A DNA stretch of 21,082 nucleotides, from positions 1-21,082 of the forward strand of contig JAAYSB010000096.1 in the NCBI GenBank assembly GCA_012518475.1. Direction: 5' to 3'. Within the stretch, counting starts at the first letter, position 1; every line of letters starts with the position of its first letter. Below are positions 1 through 6,161 of this stretch, in pieces. This stretch comes from Intrasporangiaceae bacterium (GTDB taxonomy: Bacteria; Actinomycetota; Actinomycetes; Actinomycetales; Dermatophilaceae). The position numbers and the translations under genes were made by a program. The notes beneath the pieces are model-generated. The model was not told the DNA's origin, ran no database searches, and saw only the letters and a program-made list of their open reading frames with translations.

Positions 1-534
1 ATGATCGACATCGGTGGCGGTTCGCTCGAGCTCGGCATCGGCATGGACGAGGAACCCGACGTCGCCATCTCCCTCAATCTCGGTGCGGGGCGGATCACCC
101 GGGACTTGCTGCCCGGGGACCCTCCGAGCGCTGAGGACGTCAAGCGGGCCCGCAAGTTCGTCAGGGCCGAGATCGCAGCCGCCGCGAGGCCGATCATCAA
201 GCACCCTGACGCCAACCGCGTCGTCGGCACGTCCAAGACCCTGCGGTCGTTGGCACGGATCTGCGGTGCGGCTCCGAGCAAGGAGGGCGACTACGTCACG
301 CGCATCCTCGAACGGGAGTGCCTCACTGCGGAGATGGACCGCCTGGCCTCGATGACCGTGGCACAGCGGGCGAAGCTCTCCGGTGTCTCCGCGGCGCGCG
401 CGCCCCAGCTGCTCGGTGGCGCGATCGTCGCCGAGGCCGCCATGGACATCCTCGGCGTCGACAGCCTCGAGATCTGCCCGTGGGCGATGCGCGAGGGCAT
501 GATCCTGCGACTCCTCGACCACCTCGACGACTGA
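1..534 (+). CDS. ppx: Exopolyphosphatase / Ppx-GppA phosphatase family, 3' part
   Basis: Ppx/GppA enzymes of the ASKHA fold hydrolyse inorganic polyphosphate or pppGpp. The visible 177 residues open with the second phosphate-binding motif (DIGGGSLELG, residues 3-12). The later stretch around VVGTSKTLRSLARICG and the C-terminal LLGGAIVAEAAMDILG and WAMREGMILRLLD segments match the end of short actinobacterial Ppx proteins of about 300-320 aa. DIGGGS normally lies near residue 130-140, so the ATG at position 1 is internal and the true start is upstream of the window. The stop at 532-534 is followed by a 25-nt gap and then the uORF pair before the isomerase. The family call is firm; the choice between exopolyphosphatase and pppGpp phosphatase cannot be made here. 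Confidence 0.88.
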   Translation: MIDIGGGSLELGIGMDEEPDVAISLNLGAGRITRDLLPGDPPSAEDVKRARKFVRAEIAAAARPIIKHPDANRVVGTSKTLRSLARICGAAPSKEGDYVTRILERECLTAEMDRLASMTVAQRAKLSGVSAARAPQLLGGAIVAEAAMDILGVDSLEICPWAMREGMILRLLDHLDD

Positions 535-559
535 CCCAGCCGCACAGGACCACCCCGAC

Positions 560-591
560 ATGGCAGCCTCGACATGACAGCCTCGACATGA
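560..591 (+). other. Two tandem five-codon uORFs (14-bp direct repeat) leading into the isomerase start
   Basis: A 14-bp unit (cagcctcgacatga) is present twice at 564-591. It creates ATG 560-TGA 577 (MAAST) and ATG 574-TGA 591 (MTAST). The first stop overlaps the second start as ATGA (574-577), and the second stop overlaps the ATG of the isomerase as ATGA (588-591). An AGGA at 546-549 lies 10 nt before ATG 560, whereas no Shine-Dalgarno sequence sits just before ATG 588. Seen: the repeat, starts and stops. Inferred: ribosomes could initiate at 560 and reinitiate stepwise. Confidence 0.5.
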
Positions 592-1415
592 CAGCGCGGA
601 TCGCTCTCTCGACAGCATCGACCTATCCGGATCGGTGCGCTTCGTCGTTCGCGCTCGCCAAGCAGCTCGGGTACGACGGCATGGAGGTCATGGTCTGGAC
701 CGATCCGGTCACCCAGGAGGCGGGCGCGCTCACGGCGCTCGCGGAGCTGCACGAGCTGCCCGTCGTCTCGATCCACGCGCCCACCCTCCTGCTCACCCAG
801 CGGGTCTGGGGTGCCGATCCCTGGGGCAAGGTCGACCGCTCGATCCAGCTCGCTCTCGACGTGGGCGCCTCGGTCGTCGTGCTCCACCCGCCGTTCCGTT
901 GGCAGAAGGGCTACGCCGAGGGATTCACCGAGGGTGTGGCAGAGCGGGAGGCCGCCACCGGCATCGAGCTGTGCGTCGAGAACATGTTCCCCTGGCGGGC
1001 CGGGCGCAAGGGCGGCCAGCGCCGTGAGCTCGAGGCCTACCTGCCCCACTGGGACCCGGTCCCGCAGCCCTACGACCACGTCACCCTCGATCTGTCGCAC
1101 ACAGCCACCGCCGGAAGCGACGCCCTGGCCATGGCCGAGGCGCTGGGGGAGCGGCTCCGCCACATCCACCTGGCCGACGGCCTCGGCTCGGTCCGCGACG
1201 AGCACCTCGTCCCCGGTCGCGGCTCCCAGCCCTGTGGTGAGCTGCTCGAGGCCCTTGCCGGGCGCGGCTTCGACGGCTCGATCGTCGTCGAGGTCGGCAC
1301 ACGCAAGCTCAGCCCGCAGCAGCGTGAGCTGGACCTCGCCGAAGCCCTCGCCTTCGCCCGCCTTCATTTCGCCCCAGCACCAGCCCCCGCAGACTCCACC
1401 GAGTCCTTCCACTAG
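588..1415 (+). CDS. Sugar phosphate isomerase/epimerase family TIM-barrel protein
   Basis: This 275-aa protein belongs to the xylose isomerase-like TIM barrel (AP endonuclease 2) superfamily, whose members act on sugars or nicked DNA at a metal centre. Signs are the opening RIALSTASTYP, the LGYDGMEVMVW strand, VVSIHAPTLLL, the ELCVENMFPW stretch (an E-N metal/substrate site), TLDLSHTATAGSD, RHIHLADG and the C-terminal IVVEVGTRK. These supply the His, Asp and Glu residues expected of the metal site. Start ATG 588 is chosen because the conserved N-terminus begins there; there is no good ribosome site, but two micro-ORFs end on it. It lies beside ppx and before proC, as does Rv0498 in M. tuberculosis, which is likewise uncharacterised. 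The substrate is unknown. Confidence 0.8.
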   Translation: MTARIALSTASTYPDRCASSFALAKQLGYDGMEVMVWTDPVTQEAGALTALAELHELPVVSIHAPTLLLTQRVWGADPWGKVDRSIQLALDVGASVVVLHPPFRWQKGYAEGFTEGVAEREAATGIELCVENMFPWRAGRKGGQRRELEAYLPHWDPVPQPYDHVTLDLSHTATAGSDALAMAEALGERLRHIHLADGLGSVRDEHLVPGRGSQPCGELLEALAGRGFDGSIVVEVGTRKLSPQQRELDLAEALAFARLHFAPAPAPADSTESFH

Positions 1416-1524
1416 ACGACGGCCCGGTCTTCGACCGCGGCGTGCCGGGGTGAACCGTAGGCCAGGGCCCGGGCAGGTTCCCCACACGTCCGGCCCGGGG
1501 CGAGCAACGGCGCATGATGGGGAC
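1416..1524 (+). other. Intergenic region with two inverted repeats, possible weak terminator
   Basis: Directly after the isomerase stop there is a 5-bp hairpin, CGGTC-TTC-GACCG (1425-1437). Further on, CCCGGGC (1468-1474) can pair with GCCCGGG (1493-1499) across an 18-nt loop. Neither has a T tract, so terminator function is uncertain. The 3' end carries the -10 element of the next gene. Confidence 0.3.
1513..1518 (+). promoter_or_regulatory. Putative -10 element of a leaderless promoter (kinase gene)
   Basis: CATGAT ends 6 nt before the GTG start at 1525. This spacing puts transcription initiation at or next to the start codon. There is no ribosome site at useful distance, and no clear -35 hexamer. 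Confidence 0.45.
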
Positions 1525-2454
1525 GTGACTGAGCTGCTTCTCATCTCCAACGCCGCTGCGGGCAGCGCGGACGACGCGACCGTGGCGGGCGCGCTGGCCG
1601 TGCTGCGGACCGGGGCCCACGTCGAGCACGTCCGGACCCACGGCCCGGAGCAGCTGCGCGCAGCCGTCGCGAACCGGCGCGAGCGCACGGTCGTCGTCGC
1701 CGGAGGAGACGGGAGCCTGCACGCCCTCATCCAGGTGCTCGACGAGCTGGGTGGCCTCGCCGACCAGCCCACGGTCGGCCTCCTCCCACTCGGCACCGGC
1801 AACGACTTCAGCCGCACCCTCGGACTGCCCTCCGACGTCAGGGACGCGGCCACCACGGTGCTCGCCGGGAACACCACGCCGGTCGATGTCATCCGCGACG
1901 ACACCGGCGAGGCCGTCATCAATGTCGCCCACATCGGCGTCGGGGCGGAGGCAGGAGAACGGGCTCGGCCGTGGAAGGCGAGGTTCGGCCGGGTCGGACT
2001 GGGGGTCCTCGGGTATGCCGTCGGCGCCGTGGAGGCTCTCGTCGCCACGGACGGATACCGGCTCGCCGTCACCGCTGACGGTCGCCCGGTCACGACGGGA
2101 CGTCGACGGGTCCTGCAGGTCGCCGTCGCCAACGGCAGGACGATCGGTGGAGGTGCCGAGATCGCCCCCGACGCCGATCCCGGGGACGGCCTCATCGACC
2201 TCTCCGTCTCGTTCGCGGCCGCCCCGCTCGCCCGCCTGGCCTATGGCCTGGCGATGCGCACGGGCCGGCATACCGACCGGGACGACGTGGTCCGCCTCCG
2301 GGTGCGGGAGGTGACCGTCGTGGCCCGTCGGGGGACCTTCACGGTCAACTCGGACGGCGAGCTGTCCGGTCCGGTGCGGCGGCGGTCCTGGCGGATCGAG
2401 CCCGGCGCATACCGCATCCTCGTCCCGTCGATCGAGCCCGACCGGACAGAGTAG
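1525..2454 (+). CDS. Diacylglycerol kinase family lipid kinase
   Basis: DAGK-catalytic-domain proteins phosphorylate diacylglycerol or related lipids from ATP at the inner membrane face. The 309-aa length is typical of bacterial DgkB/YegS-like enzymes. The nucleotide-binding loop reads GGDGS (residues 60-64; Ser replaces the usual Thr) and is followed by the LPLGTGNDFSRTLG motif (GTGNDF 90-95). The C-terminal half contains the expected beta-sandwich with VANGRTIGGGAEIAPDADPGDGLID and FTVNSDGEL. Start GTG 1525 was chosen because the first strand (TELLLISNAAAG) begins immediately after it and a -10 sequence sits 6 nt upstream. The reading frame is open far upstream, but that portion overlaps the isomerase gene. 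Substrate could be diacylglycerol, a sphingoid base or another lipid. Confidence 0.85.
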   Translation: MTELLLISNAAAGSADDATVAGALAVLRTGAHVEHVRTHGPEQLRAAVANRRERTVVVAGGDGSLHALIQVLDELGGLADQPTVGLLPLGTGNDFSRTLGLPSDVRDAATTVLAGNTTPVDVIRDDTGEAVINVAHIGVGAEAGERARPWKARFGRVGLGVLGYAVGAVEALVATDGYRLAVTADGRPVTTGRRRVLQVAVANGRTIGGGAEIAPDADPGDGLIDLSVSFAAAPLARLAYGLAMRTGRHTDRDDVVRLRVREVTVVARRGTFTVNSDGELSGPVRRRSWRIEPGAYRILVPSIEPDRTE

Positions 2455-2457
2455 GTT
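2452..2457 (+). promoter_or_regulatory. Putative -10 element overlapping a stop codon, leaderless promoter of proline dehydrogenase
   Basis: TAGGTT lies 7 nt before ATG 2465. Its first three bases are the TAG stop codon of the lipid kinase gene. The same TAGGNT hexamer with 6-7 nt spacing recurs in front of trkA, acuC and the SDR gene. GAGTAGG could instead act as a weak ribosome site on a read-through transcript. Confidence 0.45.
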
Positions 2458-2464
2458 GATGCCC

Positions 2465-3418
2465 ATGCTCAACCCCGCCGACCTGCTGCGCGCCGGACTG
2501 CTCCAGCTGAGCGAGTCCGACCTCGTCCGCTCGACCATCGTCCGGGCGCCGGTGTCCCGGGATGTCGTCACGAGGTTCGTCGCCGGGGAGAGCACCGAGG
2601 ACGCCGTCCACGTCACGAGCGTCCTCCGGCAGACCGGGCGCCTGGCGACCATCGACTACCTCGGTGAGTACACGAGCGACCCGCAGATGGCGACCCGCAC
2701 CCGCGAGGCCTACCTCACGCTGCTCCGCCGTCTCGGGGAGGAGAACCTCAGCCAGCACGGGCAGGGCGAGGTGTCCCTGAAGCTGAGCGCTCTTGGACAG
2801 TCGCTGGACGGTGACGGAGACGTGATCGCGCTGGAGAACGCCCGTCAGATCTGCGCGGCGGCGGAGGCGGTCGGGACGACGGTCACCATCGACATGGAGG
2901 ACCACACGACCACCGATCGCACCCTCGAGACCGCCCGCACGCTGCGTGAGGACTTCCCATGGGTCGGCGTGGTCCTCCAGTCCCAGCTGCGTCGGACGGA
3001 GGCGGACTGTCGCGATCTGTCACATGCCGGGAGCCGGGTGCGGTTGTGCAAGGGCGCCTACAAGGAGCCGGAATCCGTTGCCTACCAGGACGGTTCGGAC
3101 GTGGACCTCGCGTTCGTCCGCTGCTTGAAGATCCTCATGGCGGGCGAGGGGTATCCGATGCTCGCCACCCACGACCCACGTCTGGTCAGGATCGGTTATG
3201 CGCTGGCCGAGCAGAACGAGCGGACCCCGGACACCTTCGAGTTCCAGATGCTGTTCGGGATCCGCCCGGACGAGCAGAAGCGGATCGCCGACCGCGGCAA
3301 CACGATGCGCGTGTATGTCCCGTACGGCGACGAGTGGTACGGCTATCTCATGCGGCGGATGGCCGAGCGCCCGGCGAACACGTCGTTCTTCCTGCGGGCA
3401 CTGGCGACGAAGGGCTGA
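2465..3418 (+). CDS. Proline dehydrogenase (FAD-dependent, monofunctional)
   Basis: This enzyme oxidises L-proline to pyrroline-5-carboxylate (P5C), passing electrons to FAD and then to the respiratory chain. The 317-aa length fits the monofunctional PRODH barrel of actinobacteria rather than a PutA fusion. Visible hallmarks are VSLKLSALGQSLDGDG, VTIDMEDHTTTDRTLE, RVRLCKGAYKEPESVAY, MLATHDPRLV, FEFQMLFGIRPDEQ and the C-terminal VPYGDEWYGYLMRRMAERPAN, whose Arg pair and Tyr belong to the substrate pocket. ATG 2465 is preferred (MLNPADLL begins the fold; a -10 sequence is 7 nt upstream); ATG 2459 or TTG 2456 would add two or three residues. proC follows after 3 nt. No P5C dehydrogenase gene is in the window. 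Confidence 0.92.
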   Translation: MLNPADLLRAGLLQLSESDLVRSTIVRAPVSRDVVTRFVAGESTEDAVHVTSVLRQTGRLATIDYLGEYTSDPQMATRTREAYLTLLRRLGEENLSQHGQGEVSLKLSALGQSLDGDGDVIALENARQICAAAEAVGTTVTIDMEDHTTTDRTLETARTLREDFPWVGVVLQSQLRRTEADCRDLSHAGSRVRLCKGAYKEPESVAYQDGSDVDLAFVRCLKILMAGEGYPMLATHDPRLVRIGYALAEQNERTPDTFEFQMLFGIRPDEQKRIADRGNTMRVYVPYGDEWYGYLMRRMAERPANTSFFLRALATKG

Positions 3419-3421
3419 CCG

Positions 3422-4279
3422 ATGACCGAGACCACCGACAGGATCAGCGCCGACGGCACCACCCCCGGCGGCAGCGCAGGCACGGTTGCGATCTTCGGCG
3501 CCGGGGTGATGGGGGAGACCCTGCTCTCCGGCCTCCTGCGAGCCGGTCGCCCGGCTGCGCGCCTCGTCATCACCGAGCGACGCCCGGAGCGGGTGGCCGA
3601 GCTCACGCAGCGGTATGCGGGTGTCCGGATCCTCGACAACGTCGAGGCGGCCGAGCTCGCCGACATCATCGTCCTGGTCGTCAAGCCGCAGGACATGGGT
3701 GCTCTCCTCGACGAGATCTCCGACCACGTCCGCCCGGGCAACGTCGTCGTCTCGCTGGCGGCAGGAATCACGACCGCCTTCCTCGAGCAGCACCTCCCTG
3801 AGGGCACCTCCGTCGTCCGGGTCATGCCGAACACCCCGGCGCTCGTCGATCAGGGGATGGCGGCGCTCTCGAGCGGCCGGCACTGCCTCCCCGAGCACAT
3901 GGCAGAGGCCGTCGATCTGCTCCGCTCGTGCGGTCGGACCGTGGAGGTCCCGGAGCAGTACCAGGACGCCGTGACCGCGATCTCGGGAAGCGGCCCCGCC
4001 TATGTCTTCTATGTCATCGAGGCGATGATCGAGGCCGGAGTCGTCCTCGGCCTCCCCCGGGCGACCGCCACCGAGCTCGTCATCCAGACCCTGTTCGGGG
4101 CGGCGACGATGATCCGCGAGACCGGACAGCATCCGACGGTGCTCCGCGAGCAGGTCACGAGCCCCGGCGGCACCACGGCTGCCGCGCTGCGCCAGCTCGA
4201 TGACCACAAGGTCCGGGCGGCATTCATCACCGCCATGGAGGCGGCAGCGGCTCGCTCGGCCGAGCTCAGTGAGCAGTAG
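3422..4279 (+). CDS. proC: Pyrroline-5-carboxylate reductase
   Basis: ProC reduces P5C to L-proline with NAD(P)H, the last step of proline synthesis in the cytoplasm. The protein has 285 aa. An N-terminal extension of about 20 residues, rich in Thr, Gly and Asp, precedes the Rossmann motif GAGVMG (26-31). The family signature then follows: IIVLVVKPQDM, VVSLAAGITTAFLE, VVRVMPNTPALVDQGMAAL, the AISGSGPAYVFYVIEAM helix and VTSPGGTTAAALRQLD. The start lies 3 nt after the proline dehydrogenase stop, so the two are probably cotranscribed although they run opposite reactions. The stop overlaps the GTG start of the next gene by 11 nt. Confidence 0.96.
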   Translation: MTETTDRISADGTTPGGSAGTVAIFGAGVMGETLLSGLLRAGRPAARLVITERRPERVAELTQRYAGVRILDNVEAAELADIIVLVVKPQDMGALLDEISDHVRPGNVVVSLAAGITTAFLEQHLPEGTSVVRVMPNTPALVDQGMAALSSGRHCLPEHMAEAVDLLRSCGRTVEVPEQYQDAVTAISGSGPAYVFYVIEAMIEAGVVLGLPRATATELVIQTLFGAATMIRETGQHPTVLREQVTSPGGTTAAALRQLDDHKVRAAFITAMEAAAARSAELSEQ

Positions 4280-4841
4280 CCCACCCCTACCAGGCCTCTC
4301 GGTCCGCCGCGTCGGCCCGCAGGACTGGCGCGACTACCGCAACCTCCGCCTCGCCGCCCTCATCGACAGCCCGCGCGCCTTCTGGACGACGTATGCCCAG
4401 GCCGCCTCGCTCGAGGAAGCGGACTGGCGGGAGCGGCTCGAGTGGCCGACCTGGATCGCCTCCGCCTCGGGTTCGCCGGATCCGGCCCGGCCGCAGCTCC
4501 CCGTCGGGCTGGTAGCCCTCTGGCGCTCTCCGGAGGGCGGGGAGGGGGAGATCATCCTCGTCCAGATGTGGGTGGCCGGTTGGGCACGCGGACGTGGGGT
4601 CGTCGACCTGCTCGTGCAGACCTGCGCCGACGCTGCGCGAGCGGACGGATGGACGAGTCTTGTCCTGGAGGTCGCGGAGGAGAACGAACGGGCCGCCGCC
4701 GCATACCGACGACTCGGTTTCGTGCCCACGGGTCGTCGCTCGGCCATGCCGTGGGACGAACGGGTGGCCGAGGTCGAGATGGTGCGGGATCTCGGCGGTC
4801 CTGACCCCGTGAACTGCACCCATACGCGAACACGGAAGTGA
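4269..4841 (+). CDS. GNAT family N-acetyltransferase (first of a tandem pair)
   Basis: GNAT proteins transfer acetyl from acetyl-CoA to amines. This 190-aa protein has an N-terminal arm, WRDYRNLRLAALIDSPRAFWTTY, the central strand EIILVQMWVAGWARGRGVVDLLVQ (its RGRGVV is the acetyl-CoA pyrophosphate loop), and the C-terminal motif LVLEVAEENERAAAAYRRLGFVPTG. Start GTG 4269 lies inside the end of proC (11-nt overlap) and gives MSSSPPLPGLSVRRV, which leads directly into the first GNAT strand. An upstream in-frame ATG at 4200 would require long extra overlap with proC and unlikely sequence. It resembles the next gene, most clearly in the N-terminal arm. The substrate is unknown. Confidence 0.82.
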   Translation: MSSSPPLPGLSVRRVGPQDWRDYRNLRLAALIDSPRAFWTTYAQAASLEEADWRERLEWPTWIASASGSPDPARPQLPVGLVALWRSPEGGEGEIILVQMWVAGWARGRGVVDLLVQTCADAARADGWTSLVLEVAEENERAAAAYRRLGFVPTGRRSAMPWDERVAEVEMVRDLGGPDPVNCTHTRTRK

Positions 4842-4882
4842 ACATTGGGTGGCCTGATCTCCCGTCCCTGACCGGAACGTGT

Positions 4883-4888
4883 GAGAAT
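4883..4888 (+). promoter_or_regulatory. Putative -10 element of a leaderless promoter (second GNAT gene)
   Basis: GAGAAT ends 7 nt before ATG 4896, in the 54-nt gap between the two acetyltransferase genes. No Shine-Dalgarno sequence is visible at this start, which favours a leaderless message. No clear -35 hexamer was found. Confidence 0.45.
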
Positions 4889-4895
4889 CCTGGGC

Positions 4896-5402
4896 ATGGC
4901 TGAGATCACTGTGCGTGCGCTGTCGGAGGACGAGTGGGATCACTTCCGCTCGGTGCGACTGGCCGCGCTCCAGGAATCTCCGGAAGCGTTCGTCGCCTCC
5001 TACGAGGAGGAGAAGGACTACGACGAGGACTTCTGGCGGCTGCGCCTGCGCCGCTCCAAGCGCCTCGTCGCGGAGCGTGACGGCGAAGCCGTGGGCATCG
5101 TCAGCGTCGGACCGGACCCGGAGGAGGACGGGGACACGCACTCCGAGCTCTTCGGACTGTGGGTCTCGCCGGCACTGCGCGGCAAGGGCGTCGCGAGCAA
5201 GCTCGTCCGGGCGGGCGCCGAGGACGCCGCGGAGGGTGGGAGCACCCACCTCAACTACTGGGTGGGCACCGACAACGGCAGGGCTGTGGCCTTTGCGAGC
5301 AGCTTCGGCTTCCGCCCGACCGACCGGCGTCGCCCGGTCCGCATCGAGAACGAGGACGATGGGGACGAGGAGGCCATGATGGTCCTCCCGCTGAGCCACT
5401 GA
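4896..5402 (+). CDS. GNAT family N-acetyltransferase (second of a tandem pair)
   Basis: This 168-aa protein has the full GNAT order: an N-terminal strand (ITVRALSEDEWDHF), the arm SVRLAALQESPEAFVASYEEE, the strand GEAVGIVSVG, the acetyl-CoA loop (LFGLWVSPALRGKGVASKLV; RGKGVA is the pyrophosphate loop) and NYWVGTDNGRAVAFASSFGFRPT. An acidic segment (ENEDDGDEEAMM) precedes the last strand. Start ATG 4896 is preferred over GTG 4881 because the fold begins there and a -10 hexamer lies 7 nt upstream. The arm aligns with that of the preceding protein (RLAAL.[DE]SP.AF), so the two are probably paralogues. The substrate is unknown. Confidence 0.85.
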   Translation: MAEITVRALSEDEWDHFRSVRLAALQESPEAFVASYEEEKDYDEDFWRLRLRRSKRLVAERDGEAVGIVSVGPDPEEDGDTHSELFGLWVSPALRGKGVASKLVRAGAEDAAEGGSTHLNYWVGTDNGRAVAFASSFGFRPTDRRRPVRIENEDDGDEEAMMVLPLSH

Positions 5403-5419
5403 CCCGGTCGCAGAGCTCG

Positions 5420-5437
5420 CCCCGGCCGTGATCGGGG
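5420..5437. terminator. Possible bidirectional hairpin between convergent genes
   Basis: CCCCG (5420-5424) pairs with CGGGG (5433-5437) across 8 nt, in the 51-nt space between the convergent GNAT and trkA stops. It has no T tract, and the stem is only 5 bp. Confidence 0.3.
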
Positions 5438-5453
5438 AGTCACCCGTCTGGCG

Positions 5454-6122
5454 TCAGGGACGGGCGGCGAGCTTCTCGATCAGGGAGACCTTGCCCGCAA
5501 CGATGAGCAGGTCGTCCTGCATGACCTTGGTCTGTGGCACCGCATAGGTGAAGTCCTGACCGGGGGACTTCACCCCGACGACGGTGACGCCGTAGGTGCT
5601 GCGCAGCTGGCTCTGCTCCAGCGTGAAACCGAGCGTCTCCTTCGGAGGTCTCATCTTGACGATGGCGAACCCGTCGTCGAACTCGATGTAGTCCTGCAGC
5701 TTTCCGTTGACGAGGTGCGCCACCCTCCGACCGGAGTCGGCCTCCGGACGGACGACGTTGTGCACGCCGATCCGCTCGAGGATGCGCGCGTGCTCGGGAG
5801 ACATCGCCTTGGCCCAGATGGACGGGATGCCGGCGTCCACGAGGTTCGCTGCGGCCAGCACGGAGGCCTCGACGGAGGATCCGATCCCGATGATCGCGAT
5901 CGCGAAGCTGCGTGCCTTGACGGTCTCGATGATCTTGGCGTCGGCGGCGTCCGCCTGGACGATCTTCGTCAGTCGGCCGAGGAACTTCTCGGCCAGGGCA
6001 CCGTCGGACTCCACCCCGAGAACCCTGTGCCCGAGACGTTGCAGCTCCAGGGCCGCAGCGCCGCCGAAGCGGCCCAGTCCGATGACGAGGACGTCATCGT
6101 CGTACAGGTGACTCTTGGACAT
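5454..6122 (-). CDS. TrkA/KtrA-type RCK potassium-uptake regulatory protein
   Basis: RCK proteins gate Trk/Ktr potassium channels at the inner membrane face in response to nucleotides. This 222-aa protein has the full single-subunit KtrA layout. An N-terminal Rossmann fold contains GLGRFG (15-20) and the acidic residue of RVLGVESD that binds the ribose. SIWAKAMSPEHARILERIGVHNVVRPE links to a C-terminal RCK_C domain (TLEQSQLRSTYGVTVVGVKSPG, ending LLIVAGKVSLIEKLAARP). Start ATG (complement of 6120-6122) is the first Met of the conserved N-terminus and has a -10 hexamer 7 nt upstream. It is the only minus-strand gene. No membrane subunit (TrkH/KtrB) is adjacent within the window, so its channel partner must be elsewhere. 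Confidence 0.9.
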   Translation of the reverse strand: MSKSHLYDDDVLVIGLGRFGGAAALELQRLGHRVLGVESDGALAEKFLGRLTKIVQADAADAKIIETVKARSFAIAIIGIGSSVEASVLAAANLVDAGIPSIWAKAMSPEHARILERIGVHNVVRPEADSGRRVAHLVNGKLQDYIEFDDGFAIVKMRPPKETLGFTLEQSQLRSTYGVTVVGVKSPGQDFTYAVPQTKVMQDDLLIVAGKVSLIEKLAARP

Positions 6123-6129
6123 GCTGCCG

Positions 6130-6135
6130 AGCCTA
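6130..6135 (-). promoter_or_regulatory. Putative -10 element of a leaderless promoter (trkA)
   Basis: Read on the minus strand this is TAGGCT, 7 nt before the ATG of trkA. It lies in a 39-nt divergent spacer shared with acuC. Confidence 0.5.
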
Positions 6136-6148
6136 GTCCCGGGAGGAG

Positions 6149-6154
6149 TAGGTT
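6149..6154 (+). promoter_or_regulatory. Putative -10 element of a leaderless promoter (acuC)
   Basis: TAGGTT ends 7 nt before ATG 6162 of acuC. The two divergent -10 elements are 13 nt apart, so polymerases cannot occupy both promoters at once. A GGAGGAG at 6142-6148 is 13 nt from ATG 6162, far for a ribosome site. Confidence 0.5.
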
Positions 6155-6161
6155 TGCTGTC

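Noticed and set aside
1..3. ATG at position 1 as the true start of the Ppx protein
   Set aside because: The residue run begins in the middle of the family, at the second phosphate motif; the start must be upstream of the window.
1468..1499. Intrinsic terminator before the lipid kinase
   Set aside because: The 7-bp arms are 18 nt apart with no T tract; kept only as a weak inverted-repeat note.
291..2652. Long minus-strand open frames opposite the isomerase and lipid kinase
   Set aside because: High GC at third positions removes stops on the opposite strand; the sequences have low-complexity Arg/Pro/Ala composition and no domain.
5715..6161. Long N-terminal extension of AcuC from 5715
   Set aside because: It is antisense to trkA and reads as composition-driven sequence; the conserved deacetylase begins after ATG 6162.
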